NCBI RefSeq assembly: GCF_000766865.1
Contig: NZ_JNFA01000031.1
Coordinates: forward strand, 62,001 to 126,000
Origin: Listeria booriae
GTDB lineage: Bacteria > Bacillota > Bacilli > Lactobacillales > Listeriaceae
Direction: 5' to 3'
DNA: 64,000 nucleotides
The translations under genes were made by a program, and so were the position numbers. Positions 8,512 through 17,476 of this stretch are shown piece by piece. Each line of letters opens with the position of its first letter. The stretch's first letter is position 1. The notes beneath the pieces are model-generated. The model made no database searches. It was not told where the DNA came from and saw only the letters and a program-made list of their open reading frames with translations.

Positions 8512-10131
8512 TCAACCTTTCTTATCCGACAACAACAACGCGAGCCGCAACTTCAGCGAAAAATCCGCATGCGTAATCGGATGATCGAGCAGCGCCGCAC
8601 ATTTCGCAATCCGATACTTCACCGTATTCCGATGAATATAAAGCTGTTTCGCCGTCTCCGTAATCTCGCACTGACAACTCAAGTACACTTGCAACGTCCG
8701 CCGCAACTCTTGGTGTGTCTCCGATTGCGGATAGGCCAGTGTCTTAAGCGTAAACAAACAGAAATGCTGAATCTGCTCCACTGGAATAAACTGCATCAAT
8801 TCCATAATCCCTTTCGACTCATAAAAATGCACAAACGAATGATAATGATCCTTCTCACTTTGCCGATACGTATCCACAGCTTCCATATACGAATAATGAA
8901 TCGACGCCGTCTCATACACCTCATTACCCGCCGCAAATGAAATCGAAATCGGGAATAGCCGGTCAAGCGATGTTTGAATCGCCACTAATTTTGCCTTCAA
9001 ATCTGCCTCATATTGTTGCAACAAAATAATAAACTTATCTTCCGTCGGATGTGGGAATATCAACGCATTCTCGAAATTCCGATGCAATTCCCGCTCCAAC
9101 CACTCATATGTCAACGAATAAACTTCCTCTTGCAACGTCGCATTTTTCAAAGCCATCGAACTCTCGTCAATACCAGCAACCAAGCACCGATAGTAATCCG
9201 AGGGCAGCAACCCATAACTTTTCCCATAGTCTAGCAAGTTCCGCGTGTATTCCGCGTTATCCTCACCTTTTTGCAACAACTTCGTGAAAAATTTACCGCG
9301 CAACGTCCGATTACTCTCCGCCAACTTCTGATTTTTATAAATCGTAAACGAAATAATCGTGTTCGCTTGCTCAATCGCGAGCTGAGAGTAAGGGTACGGA
9401 ATCTGATCCGCCTTCAAAATAACCAAGAAATACGGATAATACGTCGTTACTTTCACCGGGAAAACCGAAATGAGTAGCGAATCATTGTCTAATAAAAACG
9501 TCAACTCCGTCGCCAGCTCAGGCGTCTTTTTCAATCGATCCTGAATCTCATCCAATTTCGCAGCATAACCCGCCTGCTTAAAATGTTGCGTACTTGCCAC
9601 GACCTCCAAAAACGGATTCACTAGCAAAACAGGCCGCTTCAAAATCCCGCCCAAATTCTGAATCAAAGACTGTAGTGAGGCGCCCTTAATCATCATTTTC
9701 GAAAACTTCTGCTGAATATCAATCGCATAATGGAACTTCTCCGTTTGATGATCCCAAATATAAGACAACAACTGGTGCGAAATCGTTCCTAGCGTCACCG
9801 TCAGCGGAATCCGCAAAATAGGAAACCCTAACCGATTCGCCGTCTCAATCACCATCGGATCTAACTTATCAATAAACCGACCAAGCTTTATACCAAGCCC
9901 AGCAGCAGGTAAACGATGCAAGTCTTCAATCAATTTGCACAACGCTTCTGGATCATTTTGAAAAGCCATCGCCGTTGTTAACAAAAACGTGTTTTTAGGT
10001 AAATAAGCGACAACATCTGGCGTCTCTGAAATCTCAATCGTATCGACCACATTATCTAAATTCGCAGCCTCATTTATCACTTCAATATTAGAAAACCTTG
10101 GCGTCAGTAGTAGTTCGGACATTGTTGTCAT
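8512..10131 (-). CDS. pucR: PucR-family purine catabolism regulator
   Basis: A 539-residue transcriptional regulator. The N-terminal 120 residues match the PucR ligand-sensing domain of purine-catabolism regulators; the C-terminus holds the PucR-type HTH (CEITETAKQLYIHRNTVKYRI, residues about 495-515). It is divergent from the pucG-like aminotransferase gene across a 306-bp spacer. In B. subtilis PucR responds to allantoin-type intermediates and controls uptake and degradation genes. Here the target genes would be the aminotransferase, allantoinase and permease (inference from proximity). The minus-strand start at 10131 is preceded by AATGAGGGGGT, an acceptable ribosome-binding site. Confidence 0.85.
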   Translation of the reverse strand: MTTMSELLLTPRFSNIEVINEAANLDNVVDTIEISETPDVVAYLPKNTFLLTTAMAFQNDPEALCKLIEDLHRLPAAGLGIKLGRFIDKLDPMVIETANRLGFPILRIPLTVTLGTISHQLLSYIWDHQTEKFHYAIDIQQKFSKMMIKGASLQSLIQNLGGILKRPVLLVNPFLEVVASTQHFKQAGYAAKLDEIQDRLKKTPELATELTFLLDNDSLLISVFPVKVTTYYPYFLVILKADQIPYPYSQLAIEQANTIISFTIYKNQKLAESNRTLRGKFFTKLLQKGEDNAEYTRNLLDYGKSYGLLPSDYYRCLVAGIDESSMALKNATLQEEVYSLTYEWLERELHRNFENALIFPHPTEDKFIILLQQYEADLKAKLVAIQTSLDRLFPISISFAAGNEVYETASIHYSYMEAVDTYRQSEKDHYHSFVHFYESKGIMELMQFIPVEQIQHFCLFTLKTLAYPQSETHQELRRTLQVYLSCQCEITETAKQLYIHRNTVKYRIAKCAALLDHPITHADFSLKLRLALLLSDKKG

Positions 10132-10437
10132 TTTAAAACCCCCTCATTTTACAGATGAACAACGTGGTTGCGCTTACTTTCTATCCTCATTGTACTATAC
10201 AAAAGCCCCGTTTGTCGTTAGAAATTTTTGGCTACTATGGACAAAACATAACTGTCTTTTCGTGCTATCTAGCTAATGTTTCCGATTTCAAAATATTTTA
10301 AAATATAGGTAGAGCATAGCTATTAAGGCGGTCGGTCACTGGAGAGTGTGTGCATTTTCAAAACAGTTGTGAATTAGTGTACATAATACGGCTGACCGCT
10401 CTTTTCGAATCAGAGATAACTTAAGGAGGAACTAAAG
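10132..10437. promoter_or_regulatory. divergent pucR/pucG control region with a possible structured leader
   Basis: Spacer between divergent genes. The left part carries the pucR ribosome-binding site. From about 10327 to 10401 the plus strand can fold as a multibranched RNA: outer arms GCGGTC (10328-10333) and GACCGC (10394-10399), a small CACT/AGTG hairpin with a GGAG loop, and a second hairpin closed by TGTGCA/TGTACA. The start codon at 10438 has a strong TAAGGAGGA. No purine-riboswitch core sequence was recognised. PucR operators are expected here but I could not assign one confidently. Confidence 0.4.
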
Positions 10438-11649
10438 ATGGTAAAAGAACTACAAGCTTCCATTCGGACAATTATGACCCCAGGGCCCGTTGAGGCGGAG
10501 CCACGCGTATTACGAGCAATGAGTACACCGATTCTAGGACAATATGATCCGGAATTTTTTGCGTTAATGCAAGACGTTACCGACCTGCTAAAAATGCCAT
10601 TCCAAACAGATAATGAATGGGCGTTAGCCGTTGATGGAACAGCGCGCGCAGGACTAGAAGCAGCGGTTTGCGGCATTATCGAACACGGTGACAAAGTACT
10701 CGTTCCCGCTTTTGGCCGTTTTGGCTATTTAATGGCAGAACTTGCCCAGCGTGCCGGTGCCCAAGTGAAAATAATCGAACAAGAGTGGGGCACCATTTTT
10801 GATCCAAAAACAGTCATTGACGAAATAAAAGCATACAATCCAAAAATGCTAATCATGGTGCACGGCGAAACATCGACAGGCCAAATGCAAGACCTGAAAG
10901 AAATCGGCTTATTCTGTAAAGAAAACGACGTGCTGTTCATGGTTGATGCCGTAGCTACATTCACAGGCGCAGACTTCCAAACAGATGCGTGGGGCGTAGA
11001 TATCGCCGTAGCCGGAACCCAGAAATGTCTGAGCGTCCCAACCGGTATGGCACCAGTCACATACAACGATAAAGTAGAAAAAATCCTAGCATCTCGCTAC
11101 CAAGTAGAATTAGGCCTAACAAAAGACGTTCGAAATGACCGCTTCATTTCAAGTAACTACCTTGACCTTAGCCAAATTCAACAATACTGGGGACCAAAAC
11201 ATATCAACCACCATACAGAAATGACATCGATGATTTACGCACTACGCGAAGGTTTGCGCATCGTCCACGAAGAAGGCTTAGAAAACCGCTTCGCTCGCCA
11301 CCGCAAACATGAGAAAGCAATGATGACAGGCTTGAACGCGATGGGCTTAACCCTATTCGGCGACATGTCCAGCAAAATGCCAACCGTGACATGCGTAAAC
11401 ATCCCAGAAGGACTAGACGGAGAAGCTGTTCGCGCAACGCTATTACATCACTACGGCGTTGAAATCGCAAGCTCATTCGGTTCACTAGCCGGCAAGATTT
11501 GGCGTATCGGCAACATGGGCTTTAGCAGCCGCAAAGAAAACGTCCTACACACACTAAACGCACTAGAGGCTTCGATCACATTCCACGGCGGCAAAATCGC
11601 AAAAGGCGAAGCAGCACAAGCGGCGTTGAAATTTTATAACGAGAATTAA
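10438..11649 (+). CDS. pucG: class V aminotransferase, PucG-like ureidoglycine-glyoxylate transaminase
   Basis: A 403-residue PLP enzyme. The opening TPGPVEAEPRVLRAMSTP is shared by alanine/serine-glyoxylate aminotransferases and PucG; the PLP lysine lies in AGTQKCLS near residue 198; the PLP-binding Asp is in MVDAVATF near residue 170. In B. subtilis PucG transfers the amino group of (S)-ureidoglycine to glyoxylate, giving glycine and oxalurate. Position next to pucR and close to allantoinase and allantoin permease genes favours that assignment over serine-glyoxylate transaminase. The gene has its own terminator and stands alone. Confidence 0.82.
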   Translation: MVKELQASIRTIMTPGPVEAEPRVLRAMSTPILGQYDPEFFALMQDVTDLLKMPFQTDNEWALAVDGTARAGLEAAVCGIIEHGDKVLVPAFGRFGYLMAELAQRAGAQVKIIEQEWGTIFDPKTVIDEIKAYNPKMLIMVHGETSTGQMQDLKEIGLFCKENDVLFMVDAVATFTGADFQTDAWGVDIAVAGTQKCLSVPTGMAPVTYNDKVEKILASRYQVELGLTKDVRNDRFISSNYLDLSQIQQYWGPKHINHHTEMTSMIYALREGLRIVHEEGLENRFARHRKHEKAMMTGLNAMGLTLFGDMSSKMPTVTCVNIPEGLDGEAVRATLLHHYGVEIASSFGSLAGKIWRIGNMGFSSRKENVLHTLNALEASITFHGGKIAKGEAAQAALKFYNEN

Positions 11650-11659
11650 TAACGAAAGA

Positions 11660-11692
11660 AAATCCCCGTTCTGATGTAGAGTGGGGATTTTT
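11660..11692 (+). terminator. intrinsic terminator after pucG
   Basis: AATCCCC (11661-11667) pairs with GGGGATT (11683-11689), followed by TTT, 11 bp after the stop codon. Confidence 0.8.
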
Positions 11693-11721
11693 GTGTGGCG
11701 ATGTATCTTTTACTTTCATTT

Positions 11722-11760
11722 TAAAAACCAGAAGCCACATCACCATGGCCTCTGGTTTTT
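11722..11760. terminator. hairpin between convergent pucG and HAAS genes
   Basis: AAAAACCAGA (11723-11732) and TCTGGTTTTT (11751-11760) are exact inverted repeats around a GGCC-containing loop. The minus-strand T-run would end the HAAS transcript; the plus strand is also a plausible terminator. The HAAS stop codon lies inside the right arm. Confidence 0.8.
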
Positions 11761-12127
11761 AGTCTAATGCGTCTAATAACAGCATCAATATAATAAAACA
11801 CATACCCGCAATCAAAACAATTTTAAACGGAGATACTTGTTTAGAAGTAGGTTTTTCTGGCGGAGCCTCCGTTTGCGTTGGTGCAACGACTGGTTTTTGT
11901 ATCACCGGCGCTTGTTCGCGTTTCGGTTCGGTGATGTCTCCGTGCACGTATTGCGCGATGATATCAGCTGGCTGGCCTAATAATGCAATCGCCTCGGCTT
12001 CACTCACGCCATTCTCCAAACTAACAGCAATATGCTCGTCTAAATCGTTGATAATGCTTTCTCGTTCCTCAACTGGCAGTGAGCGCAGTCCGTGTTGCAA
12101 TGTCTCCAAGAATTCGCTTCTATTCAT
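11759..12127 (-). CDS. HAAS (DUF1700-type) domain membrane protein, partner of PadR regulator
   Basis: A 122-residue protein. Residues 1-65 (MNRSEFLETLQHGLRSLPVEERESIINDLDEHI and on) form the helical HAAS domain that accompanies PadR regulators; a Pro/Thr/Glu linker follows and residues about 100-118 are a single membrane segment (IVLIAGMCFIILMLLL). It overlaps the PadR gene by 8 bp, so the two are translated together. Proteins of this kind are typically membrane partners in PadR-controlled operons; their activity is poorly known. It is shorter than the common DUF1700 proteins, which carry several membrane segments. Confidence 0.75.
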   Translation of the reverse strand: MNRSEFLETLQHGLRSLPVEERESIINDLDEHIAVSLENGVSEAEAIALLGQPADIIAQYVHGDITEPKREQAPVIQKPVVAPTQTEAPPEKPTSKQVSPFKIVLIAGMCFIILMLLLDALD

Positions 12128-12449
12128 GCGGTTTTATCTCCTTTCGTAATGCTTCGATACTCGCTGTGAATTCGTCCCATTCCTTCAATGTTTCCTTTAA
12201 AAAAACGCGACCTTGATGCGTAATGTGATAATACTTACGTTGCGGTCCATTCGGCGATTCCACCGTATACGTCGCACAATATCCGTCTTTCACAAGCCGA
12301 CGCAAAAGCGGATACAACGTACTTTCGGTAATCGGTATATGTTTTTTTATTTGCTGCGTCAAATCATACCCATAAAAATCATCTGTCTGCAAAATAAAAA
12401 GCACACACATATCTAGCGCACCTTTTCGAAACTGCGTCGTTACGCTCAT
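12120..12449 (-). CDS. PadR-family transcriptional regulator
   Basis: A 109-residue winged-helix repressor: KGALDMCVLFILQTDDFYGYDLTQQI is the family N-terminal helix-turn segment and ESTLYPLLRRLVKDGYC the recognition helix with wing; the C-terminal helix (residues 80-109) is the dimerisation part. It starts an operon with the HAAS protein on the minus strand. PadR/HAAS pairs often repress their own operon in response to membrane-active compounds; no effector can be inferred here. A second PadR/HAAS pair occurs at 46753-47498. Confidence 0.85.
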   Translation of the reverse strand: MSVTTQFRKGALDMCVLFILQTDDFYGYDLTQQIKKHIPITESTLYPLLRRLVKDGYCATYTVESPNGPQRKYYHITHQGRVFLKETLKEWDEFTASIEALRKEIKPHE

Positions 12450-12540
12450 ATCTGGCCTCCAATAAACGTTATTTCTAACCTAAGTATAGCAATTTTAGCC
12501 CCTCACAGCAATAAAAAAAGAGATTGGTGCATAACCCAAA

Positions 12541-12664
12541 TAAATCGGCGACAAGCGCTCGCATTCAAAAAGTTTGGCGGACTTCCGGTTCTCACATACC
12601 CAAGTATGCTCCGCTTCCGGCTTCCACCAAACTTCCTGAATACAAACGCTTTCGCTCGATTTGT
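12541..12664 (+). repeat. 124-bp palindromic intergenic repeat, copy A
   Basis: Same length and, by hand alignment, about 85% identical to the segment at 35768-35891. It begins TAAATCGGCG and ends CTCGATTTGT. Outer arms AAATCG/CGATTT and inner arms ending GTTTGG/CCAAAC form a long hairpin. The core from GTTTGG to CCAAAC is unchanged between copies except for a 4-base centre. It lies between the PadR gene start and the allantoinase stop, in the only gap over 300 bp in this cluster. No transposase or flanking duplication was seen. Confidence 0.8.
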
Positions 12665-12760
12665 GTATAGCAGAGAACACGTCTTACCCGAGAAATAGAC
12701 CCGTGGTGTTCTGCTTATTTTGTGCGAACTTAGCTATATATCAGGCTTTTTTTTAACTCC

Positions 12761-14134
12761 TTATTGAACGGTTTCTTTCGCATTTTGAAGAACAAACGCG
12801 CCTTCGTGTGTATCGCGAACACCGTTTTCTTTGTCGTAAATCACCGAACCACGTAGGATTGTTGTTACGACTTGTGCGCCAATGGTGCGTCCGATATATG
12901 GGCTGACTTTGTGACGGTATTCTAGGTCTTCAGCAGCCAATGTGTATGGCGCATTTGGTTGGATTAGCGCGAAGTCGGCGTCTTTGCCAATCGCGATATG
13001 TCCTTTGTTGTTTAGTTGATACAGATCAGCCGGATTAGAGGCGATAAGTTTTGCGAATTGTGTCAATGTCATGCCGCGTTTTTGTACGGCTTCGTCGAAC
13101 ATGATGTCCACGTTATTTTGAAGTCCTGCAATGCCGCCCCAAGCTGTGAAGGCATTACCGATTTTCATATCTGGAGGACAAGGGGAGTGATCGGATGTTA
13201 CGAAATCGATTTCACCGGCGAACAATTTCTCCCAAAGACGTTCTTGATTCGCTTTATCGCGTAATGGTGGTGCGCATTTTGCTGTTGTACCAATGCTTTC
13301 GAACTGCTCTTCGTCGATTGCGAAGTAGTGAGTACAAGATTCACATGTCACTTTTTGGCCTTCGTTGCGGGCGCGGGTTACTTCTTCTACGCCTTCTGGA
13401 GTGCTTAAGTGACAAATGTGGATTTGGCAACCTGCGATTTTAGCAAGGTAAATGGCGCGACGCACGGCTTCTACTTCTGTGAAAACAGGGCGTGATGCCA
13501 CGTAATCTTTAGCCGATGTTTTGCCTTCTGCTTGTGCGACTTTGCCTAATTCATCGCAGATTAACGCATTTTCGGCATGGATTGCTAAAATTTTGTTCAT
13601 TTTGGCGATTTTTTGCATGCCAGCGAAGAAGGAATAGTCGTCAACGTTACGGAAGTCATTGTCTACGCCGTCAAAGCCACACGTTGCTAAGAAGCATTTG
13701 TAAGCTGCAACGCCATCTTCGTTTAGTTCGTGAAGTCGGTCTAAGTTATGCGGAACGAGCCCACCAAAAAGTGCTACATCGACGCTAAGTTTGCCTTTTG
13801 CAGCATCAAATTTCAATTGTAACGATTCGCGGTCAATCGTTGCTGGAAGCTGGTTTAACGGCATTTCGATGAATGACGTCACGCCACCTTTTGCAGCTGC
13901 TTTTGTACCTGTTTCATAGCCTTCCCATTCTGTACGACCGGGTTCGGAGATATGCACATGCGCGTCAACCATACCTGGAGATACGACAAGACCACTTGCA
14001 TCAATGACTTCTTTTGCTTCGCCAAGATCTGCGCCGATTGCCACAATTTTGCCGTTTGTTACTGCTACGTCTGTCACTACTGCCTCTGTGTCCAAAATTA
14101 CTTGTCCGTTTTTGATAATTAAATCATAACTCAT
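12761..14134 (-). CDS. allB: allantoinase
   Basis: Hydrolyses allantoin to allantoate in the cytoplasm. The 457-residue amidohydrolase has the metal-binding [17 protein letters not shown] near residue 58, the region of the carboxylated lysine ([11 protein letters not shown]) near residue 145, the His motif [12 protein letters not shown] near residue 242 and the catalytic SDHSPC near residue 314, all as in AllB/PucH. It lies 22 bp downstream of the allantoin permease gene in one operon. Dihydropyrimidinase or dihydroorotase are less likely given the permease and the PucR/PucG neighbours. No allantoate amidohydrolase gene is present in the window. Confidence 0.9.
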   Translation of the reverse strand: MSYDLIIKNGQVILDTEAVVTDVAVTNGKIVAIGADLGEAKEVIDASGLVVSPGMVDAHVHISEPGRTEWEGYETGTKAAAKGGVTSFIEMPLNQLPATIDRESLQLKFDAAKGKLSVDVALFGGLVPHNLDRLHELNEDGVAAYKCFLATCGFDGVDNDFRNVDDYSFFAGMQKIAKMNKILAIHAENALICDELGKVAQAEGKTSAKDYVASRPVFTEVEAVRRAIYLAKIAGCQIHICHLSTPEGVEEVTRARNEGQKVTCESCTHYFAIDEEQFESIGTTAKCAPPLRDKANQERLWEKLFAGEIDFVTSDHSPCPPDMKIGNAFTAWGGIAGLQNNVDIMFDEAVQKRGMTLTQFAKLIASNPADLYQLNNKGHIAIGKDADFALIQPNAPYTLAAEDLEYRHKVSPYIGRTIGAQVVTTILRGSVIYDKENGVRDTHEGAFVLQNAKETVQ

Positions 14135-14156
14135 TTTTCCTTCAACTCCTATTTTT

Positions 14157-15641
14157 TTAAATATTAACTTCTGTTTCTAATTTTTCGGTTGTGTCTTCGT
14201 AAAATGAGGGATTTTTCTTGCGGTGCAGGGAGGCGAAGAACGCATAAGCGCCGAAAGCGACAATGACACCGACAAACCAAGATAGTCTGGAAACTGGTTC
14301 TAGCACTGGGATGAACTTACCGCTTAGCGATACGATAACCGCCACAATCGTGACAACAAAAGCCAGTGAATTAAAGCCGTTTTTATAGTACGAAAATTGT
14401 CCGGGTTCTGTGTAAAGGCTATCCAAATTAATATTGCGCTTCATAATGATAAAGTAATGCGCCAACATCACGCCGATAACAGGTCCTAAAATACCGCCAA
14501 TAATATCGAGGAACAAATAAATACTTGCTTGGTTTTCCATCAGTTTCCAAGGGCAAATAAGAACACTAATAATACTTGCAATCATAACGCCATGTTTATA
14601 CGTCAATTTTTTCGGGAAAATCGCGGCAATCTGATAACCCGCTGGAATAATGTTCCCTGTGGCATTCGTCGAAATCGTCGTCATCAAAATAACCAATACT
14701 GCAAAAATCGAAGCAAACAAGCTATCCCATTTCTGCACGATATCAAGCACGTTCCAAGTTTCTGTACCGTAATGAATGCTTGCGCCAGCCAAAATACAAA
14801 CACTAGCTACAGCGAACAATACGTAAGCAACGGCAAGTCCGAACGTTTGTCCAGTTGCTTGTGCTTTGAAGCTTTTCGCGTTTTGGGTGAAGTCAGAAGC
14901 ACTAACCGCTGGAGCCGCCCAAACAGCAACAACCGCGTTAATTACGACTAGGAATAAGAACAACGAATTCCCGCCAGTCTGCACATTCGCCGGCACATAA
15001 TGAACGATATTGCCGAATCCAGCCAAGTAAATTGCCCAGATCGCCATTCCACCAAAAACGATGTAAATACAAGGATTTAGAATCGCGGTAAACTTATTTA
15101 AAACACCGCCACCGCCAAATCCAATAGCAACGTTGACCGCCCAGAAAATCAAGAAGGCGATAAGTCCAGGAATCGTAATCCCTAAAATACTAACGCCGCC
15201 GCCAATTTCCAAGAAACCAGGCCAAATTTTGCCGATTAGAATTAAGAAAGCGAGCGATCCAGCGTAACATTGTAAGCCGAACCACATAATTGCGGCGACA
15301 CATCCCCGTAAGATGCCTGGGAAAAGTGCGCCCCGAACCCCGTAAGAAGCCCGTAAGATCATTGCAAATGGTACGCCGTACTTAGAACCAGCCGCTCCAT
15401 TTAGGACCATTACCGCTGCAATAATGAAAGCACTAACAACAATGGCCGCCATAATACTCACCGTTGATAATCCGAGAATTAGAAATCCACCAACCGCGAC
15501 GTAGTTTGGAACGTTATGTACAGAACCCATCCACAATGTGAAATAGTTAAACGTACCCCATGTCCGTTTTTCCTCTGTTTTCGGTAGCAGGTCATCACTG
15601 TACCCGCGAGACCGATACTTCTCTAGCTGCGCGTCATCCAT
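14157..15641 (-). CDS. pucI: NCS1-family allantoin permease
   Basis: A 494-residue membrane transporter with about 12 hydrophobic segments. [22 protein letters not shown] (residues 25-46) is the NCS1 signature at the first membrane segment and the conserved helix FGLQCYAG follows near residue 116. The family imports nucleobases and hydantoins with cations; the allantoinase gene directly downstream makes allantoin the likely substrate (PucI-like). Cre-like sites lie 28-65 bp upstream of the start, suggesting carbon catabolite control. Confidence 0.87.
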   Translation of the reverse strand: MDDAQLEKYRSRGYSDDLLPKTEEKRTWGTFNYFTLWMGSVHNVPNYVAVGGFLILGLSTVSIMAAIVVSAFIIAAVMVLNGAAGSKYGVPFAMILRASYGVRGALFPGILRGCVAAIMWFGLQCYAGSLAFLILIGKIWPGFLEIGGGVSILGITIPGLIAFLIFWAVNVAIGFGGGGVLNKFTAILNPCIYIVFGGMAIWAIYLAGFGNIVHYVPANVQTGGNSLFLFLVVINAVVAVWAAPAVSASDFTQNAKSFKAQATGQTFGLAVAYVLFAVASVCILAGASIHYGTETWNVLDIVQKWDSLFASIFAVLVILMTTISTNATGNIIPAGYQIAAIFPKKLTYKHGVMIASIISVLICPWKLMENQASIYLFLDIIGGILGPVIGVMLAHYFIIMKRNINLDSLYTEPGQFSYYKNGFNSLAFVVTIVAVIVSLSGKFIPVLEPVSRLSWFVGVIVAFGAYAFFASLHRKKNPSFYEDTTEKLETEVNI

Positions 15642-15668
15642 ACCATCACTTCCTCTTTGTATTTTACG

Positions 15669-15706
15669 AGTAAGCGCTTTAATTTTATGTGAAAAAGAAA
15701 ACGCTT
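15669..15706 (-). promoter_or_regulatory. cre-like CcpA sites upstream of the allantoin permease gene
   Basis: On the minus strand ATTAAAGCGCTTACT (15669-15683) differs from the cre consensus WTGNAANCGNWNNCW at one position. A second, weaker half-conserved site lies in GTGAAAAAGAAAACGCTT (15689-15706, plus strand); that 18-mer recurs exactly upstream of the GH3 gene at 56087-56104. Confidence 0.45.
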
Positions 15707-15905
15707 CCCTTTTTGCCTTTTAAATATAGCATGCCGTGAAATGGATTTCCTTAGGCGTTTTACATAAACTTTAGAAATAGTTTGTCTGTTTCGAACAAAG
15801 TGAAAAAGGGCACAAACAGAAGGCGTTAACAGTAGGGTAATCGGACAATTAATGCTAGAATGAAAGGGAGTGAAAAAGCCGTTCGAAAATAGGAGCGTGA
15901 AAACA

Positions 15906-16400
15906 GTGGCTAATTATATTAACGAGAAACGTCGCGAAATTGACTTTGATCCATATACATTGCCCATCATCGCTTTACCAGAAGTTATTGCGACCTCTTT
16001 TAAACCAATCGGCAAAAATCCAATTATGATTCGGATTGCCGATAAAGATAAAACATTCGCACCTCTTCAAGACCCTGGTAAATATCAAGGCGTGCTAGAA
16101 GTGCATTTCAATGACATTAACGAAGAAGACGATTATTGGGGGCTCAGTAAGAAGGAGTCTGACGAAATGGTCCTTTTTAATAAAAAACATGCCGAGATGA
16201 TTCATGATTTTGTAGACCAGTTTTCAGAAATAAGTCAGATTGTCGTGCATTGTAACGCTGGTGTGAGTAGAAGTAGTGCCGTGGCAATGCAGTTGGCGGA
16301 ATACACGAATGACCTTGATACGTACGCCAAATTACGCGAAATAAAGCGCTATATTCCAAACACGCGTGTGCTAGCAATTATGCGCGGCGAAGAATTTTAA
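15906..16400 (+). CDS. small dual-specificity/tyrosine phosphatase-like protein
   Basis: A protein of about 164 residues with the cysteine phosphatase signature VVHCNAGVSRSSA (HCx5R) and the SSA that usually follows the catalytic loop; an Asp-rich stretch DINEEDDYWG upstream could supply the general acid. The frame is open from GTG 15870, but GTG 15906 is preferred: AGGAG at 15891-15895 gives a 10-nt spacing, while the upstream GTG has its purine run immediately adjacent. It is followed by holB with a separate -10-like TATAAT between. Substrate unknown: phosphoprotein, phosphoinositide or another phosphate ester. Confidence 0.75.
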   Translation: MANYINEKRREIDFDPYTLPIIALPEVIATSFKPIGKNPIMIRIADKDKTFAPLQDPGKYQGVLEVHFNDINEEDDYWGLSKKESDEMVLFNKKHAEMIHDFVDQFSEISQIVVHCNAGVSRSSAVAMQLAEYTNDLDTYAKLREIKRYIPNTRVLAIMRGEEF

Positions 16401-16444
16401 CCATTTTTTTAGCAAAATTAGCGCCACAACCTTGCCCGTCATGT

Positions 16445-16450
16445 TATAAT
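16445..16450 (+). promoter_or_regulatory. extended -10 element before holB
   Basis: TGTTATAAT (TATAAT at 16445-16450 with an upstream TGn) 29 bp before the GTG start. No clear -35 is seen, as is common with extended -10 promoters. It implies that the holB-yaaT-yabA run can be transcribed separately from the phosphatase gene. Confidence 0.5.
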
Positions 16451-16478
16451 GTAGAGAAATGATTGGAGGGGTTTTTTC

Positions 16479-17471
16479 GTGGGACGACAAGCAGATTTGC
16501 TATCGATGCAACCAATCGCGATGCAGCTATTCACCAAAAGCATTACAACGGACCGACTAGCACATGGTTATTTGTTAGAAGGCGGGCGCGGAACTGGGAA
16601 GAAACGTACAGCGAAATGGCTGGCTCAAACACGTTTTTGCCTAGAGAAAAGCGACGATGAACTGGCTTGTGGTACATGTAATAACTGTTTGCGAATTGAA
16701 AGCGACAACCACCCCGATGTTCATTGGCTAGAACCAGACGGTAATAGTATCAAAATCGATCAAGTACGAGAATTGAAGCAAGAGCTGGCCAAGCGCGGTA
16801 TGGAATCGGATCGTAAAGTTCTGATTATCGATAGCGCGGATAAGATGACGGTTCAATCTGCCAATTCCTTACTTAAATTTATAGAAGAACCAGACGGAGG
16901 GATGTTGATTTTATTTTTGACAGCCAATCCGCAGCAAATTTTGCCAACAATCCAATCGCGCTTGCAGCCGGTGAGCTTTCGGGCTTTGCCGTTTGATGCT
17001 TTTGTGAATGATTTGATGGCGCAAGGAATTTCGGAACAGAAGGCACGCGTACTAGCGAGTGTTGCAGGAAATACGGAACAGGCGCTCATTTGGAATGAAG
17101 ATGAGTGGTTTGGCGAGGCGCGCAATGTGACGGTGAAGCTTTATGAAGGCTTGCATCATCAAGGTGTTGATCCGATTTTGCTCATTCAAGAAGCGTGGAT
17201 GCCAGTTTTTAAGGACAAGTCACAGCTACATCTTGGCTTGGAACTGTTGATATTACTTTATCGCGACCGTTTGCATTTATCGTTAAACGAGGATTACAAG
17301 CCGATTTGCATGGAGCAAGAACAGTTACTAAAGCAAGGCATATTGCGGAAATCATTGACTGATACAACCGCTGAGATGGAATGTATTCTAGATGCTAAGC
17401 GCAAACTAGATTCCAATATGAATACCCAACTATTGATGGAACAACTCGTATTGAAAATTCAAGGGAGGTAG
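16479..17471 (+). CDS. holB: DNA polymerase III delta' subunit
   Basis: Clamp-loader subunit, 330 residues. Walker-A-like GGRGTGKKRTA near residue 35, a zinc-binding cysteine set CGTCNNCLRI near residue 63, and the sensor-1 region FIEEPDGGMLILFLTANPQ followed by TIQSRLQPVSF (SRC-type motif) near residue 158. The GTG start follows TTGGAGGGG. It is 5 bp upstream of yaaT, the conserved order in Bacillus and Listeria. It acts with DnaX and HolA to load the sliding clamp. Confidence 0.92.
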   Translation: MGRQADLLSMQPIAMQLFTKSITTDRLAHGYLLEGGRGTGKKRTAKWLAQTRFCLEKSDDELACGTCNNCLRIESDNHPDVHWLEPDGNSIKIDQVRELKQELAKRGMESDRKVLIIDSADKMTVQSANSLLKFIEEPDGGMLILFLTANPQQILPTIQSRLQPVSFRALPFDAFVNDLMAQGISEQKARVLASVAGNTEQALIWNEDEWFGEARNVTVKLYEGLHHQGVDPILLIQEAWMPVFKDKSQLHLGLELLILLYRDRLHLSLNEDYKPICMEQEQLLKQGILRKSLTDTTAEMECILDAKRKLDSNMNTQLLMEQLVLKIQGR

Positions 17472-17476
17472 TCCAA

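Noticed and set aside
8500-9477. Plus-strand frames of 68-146 codons opposite pucR
   Set aside because: They are Arg/Gln/Leu-rich antisense shadows of pucR without ribosome-binding sites; the pucR frame has clear domains.
10132-10437. Classical purine riboswitch before pucG
   Set aside because: The loop and junction sequences of that class are absent even though a three-way fold can be drawn.
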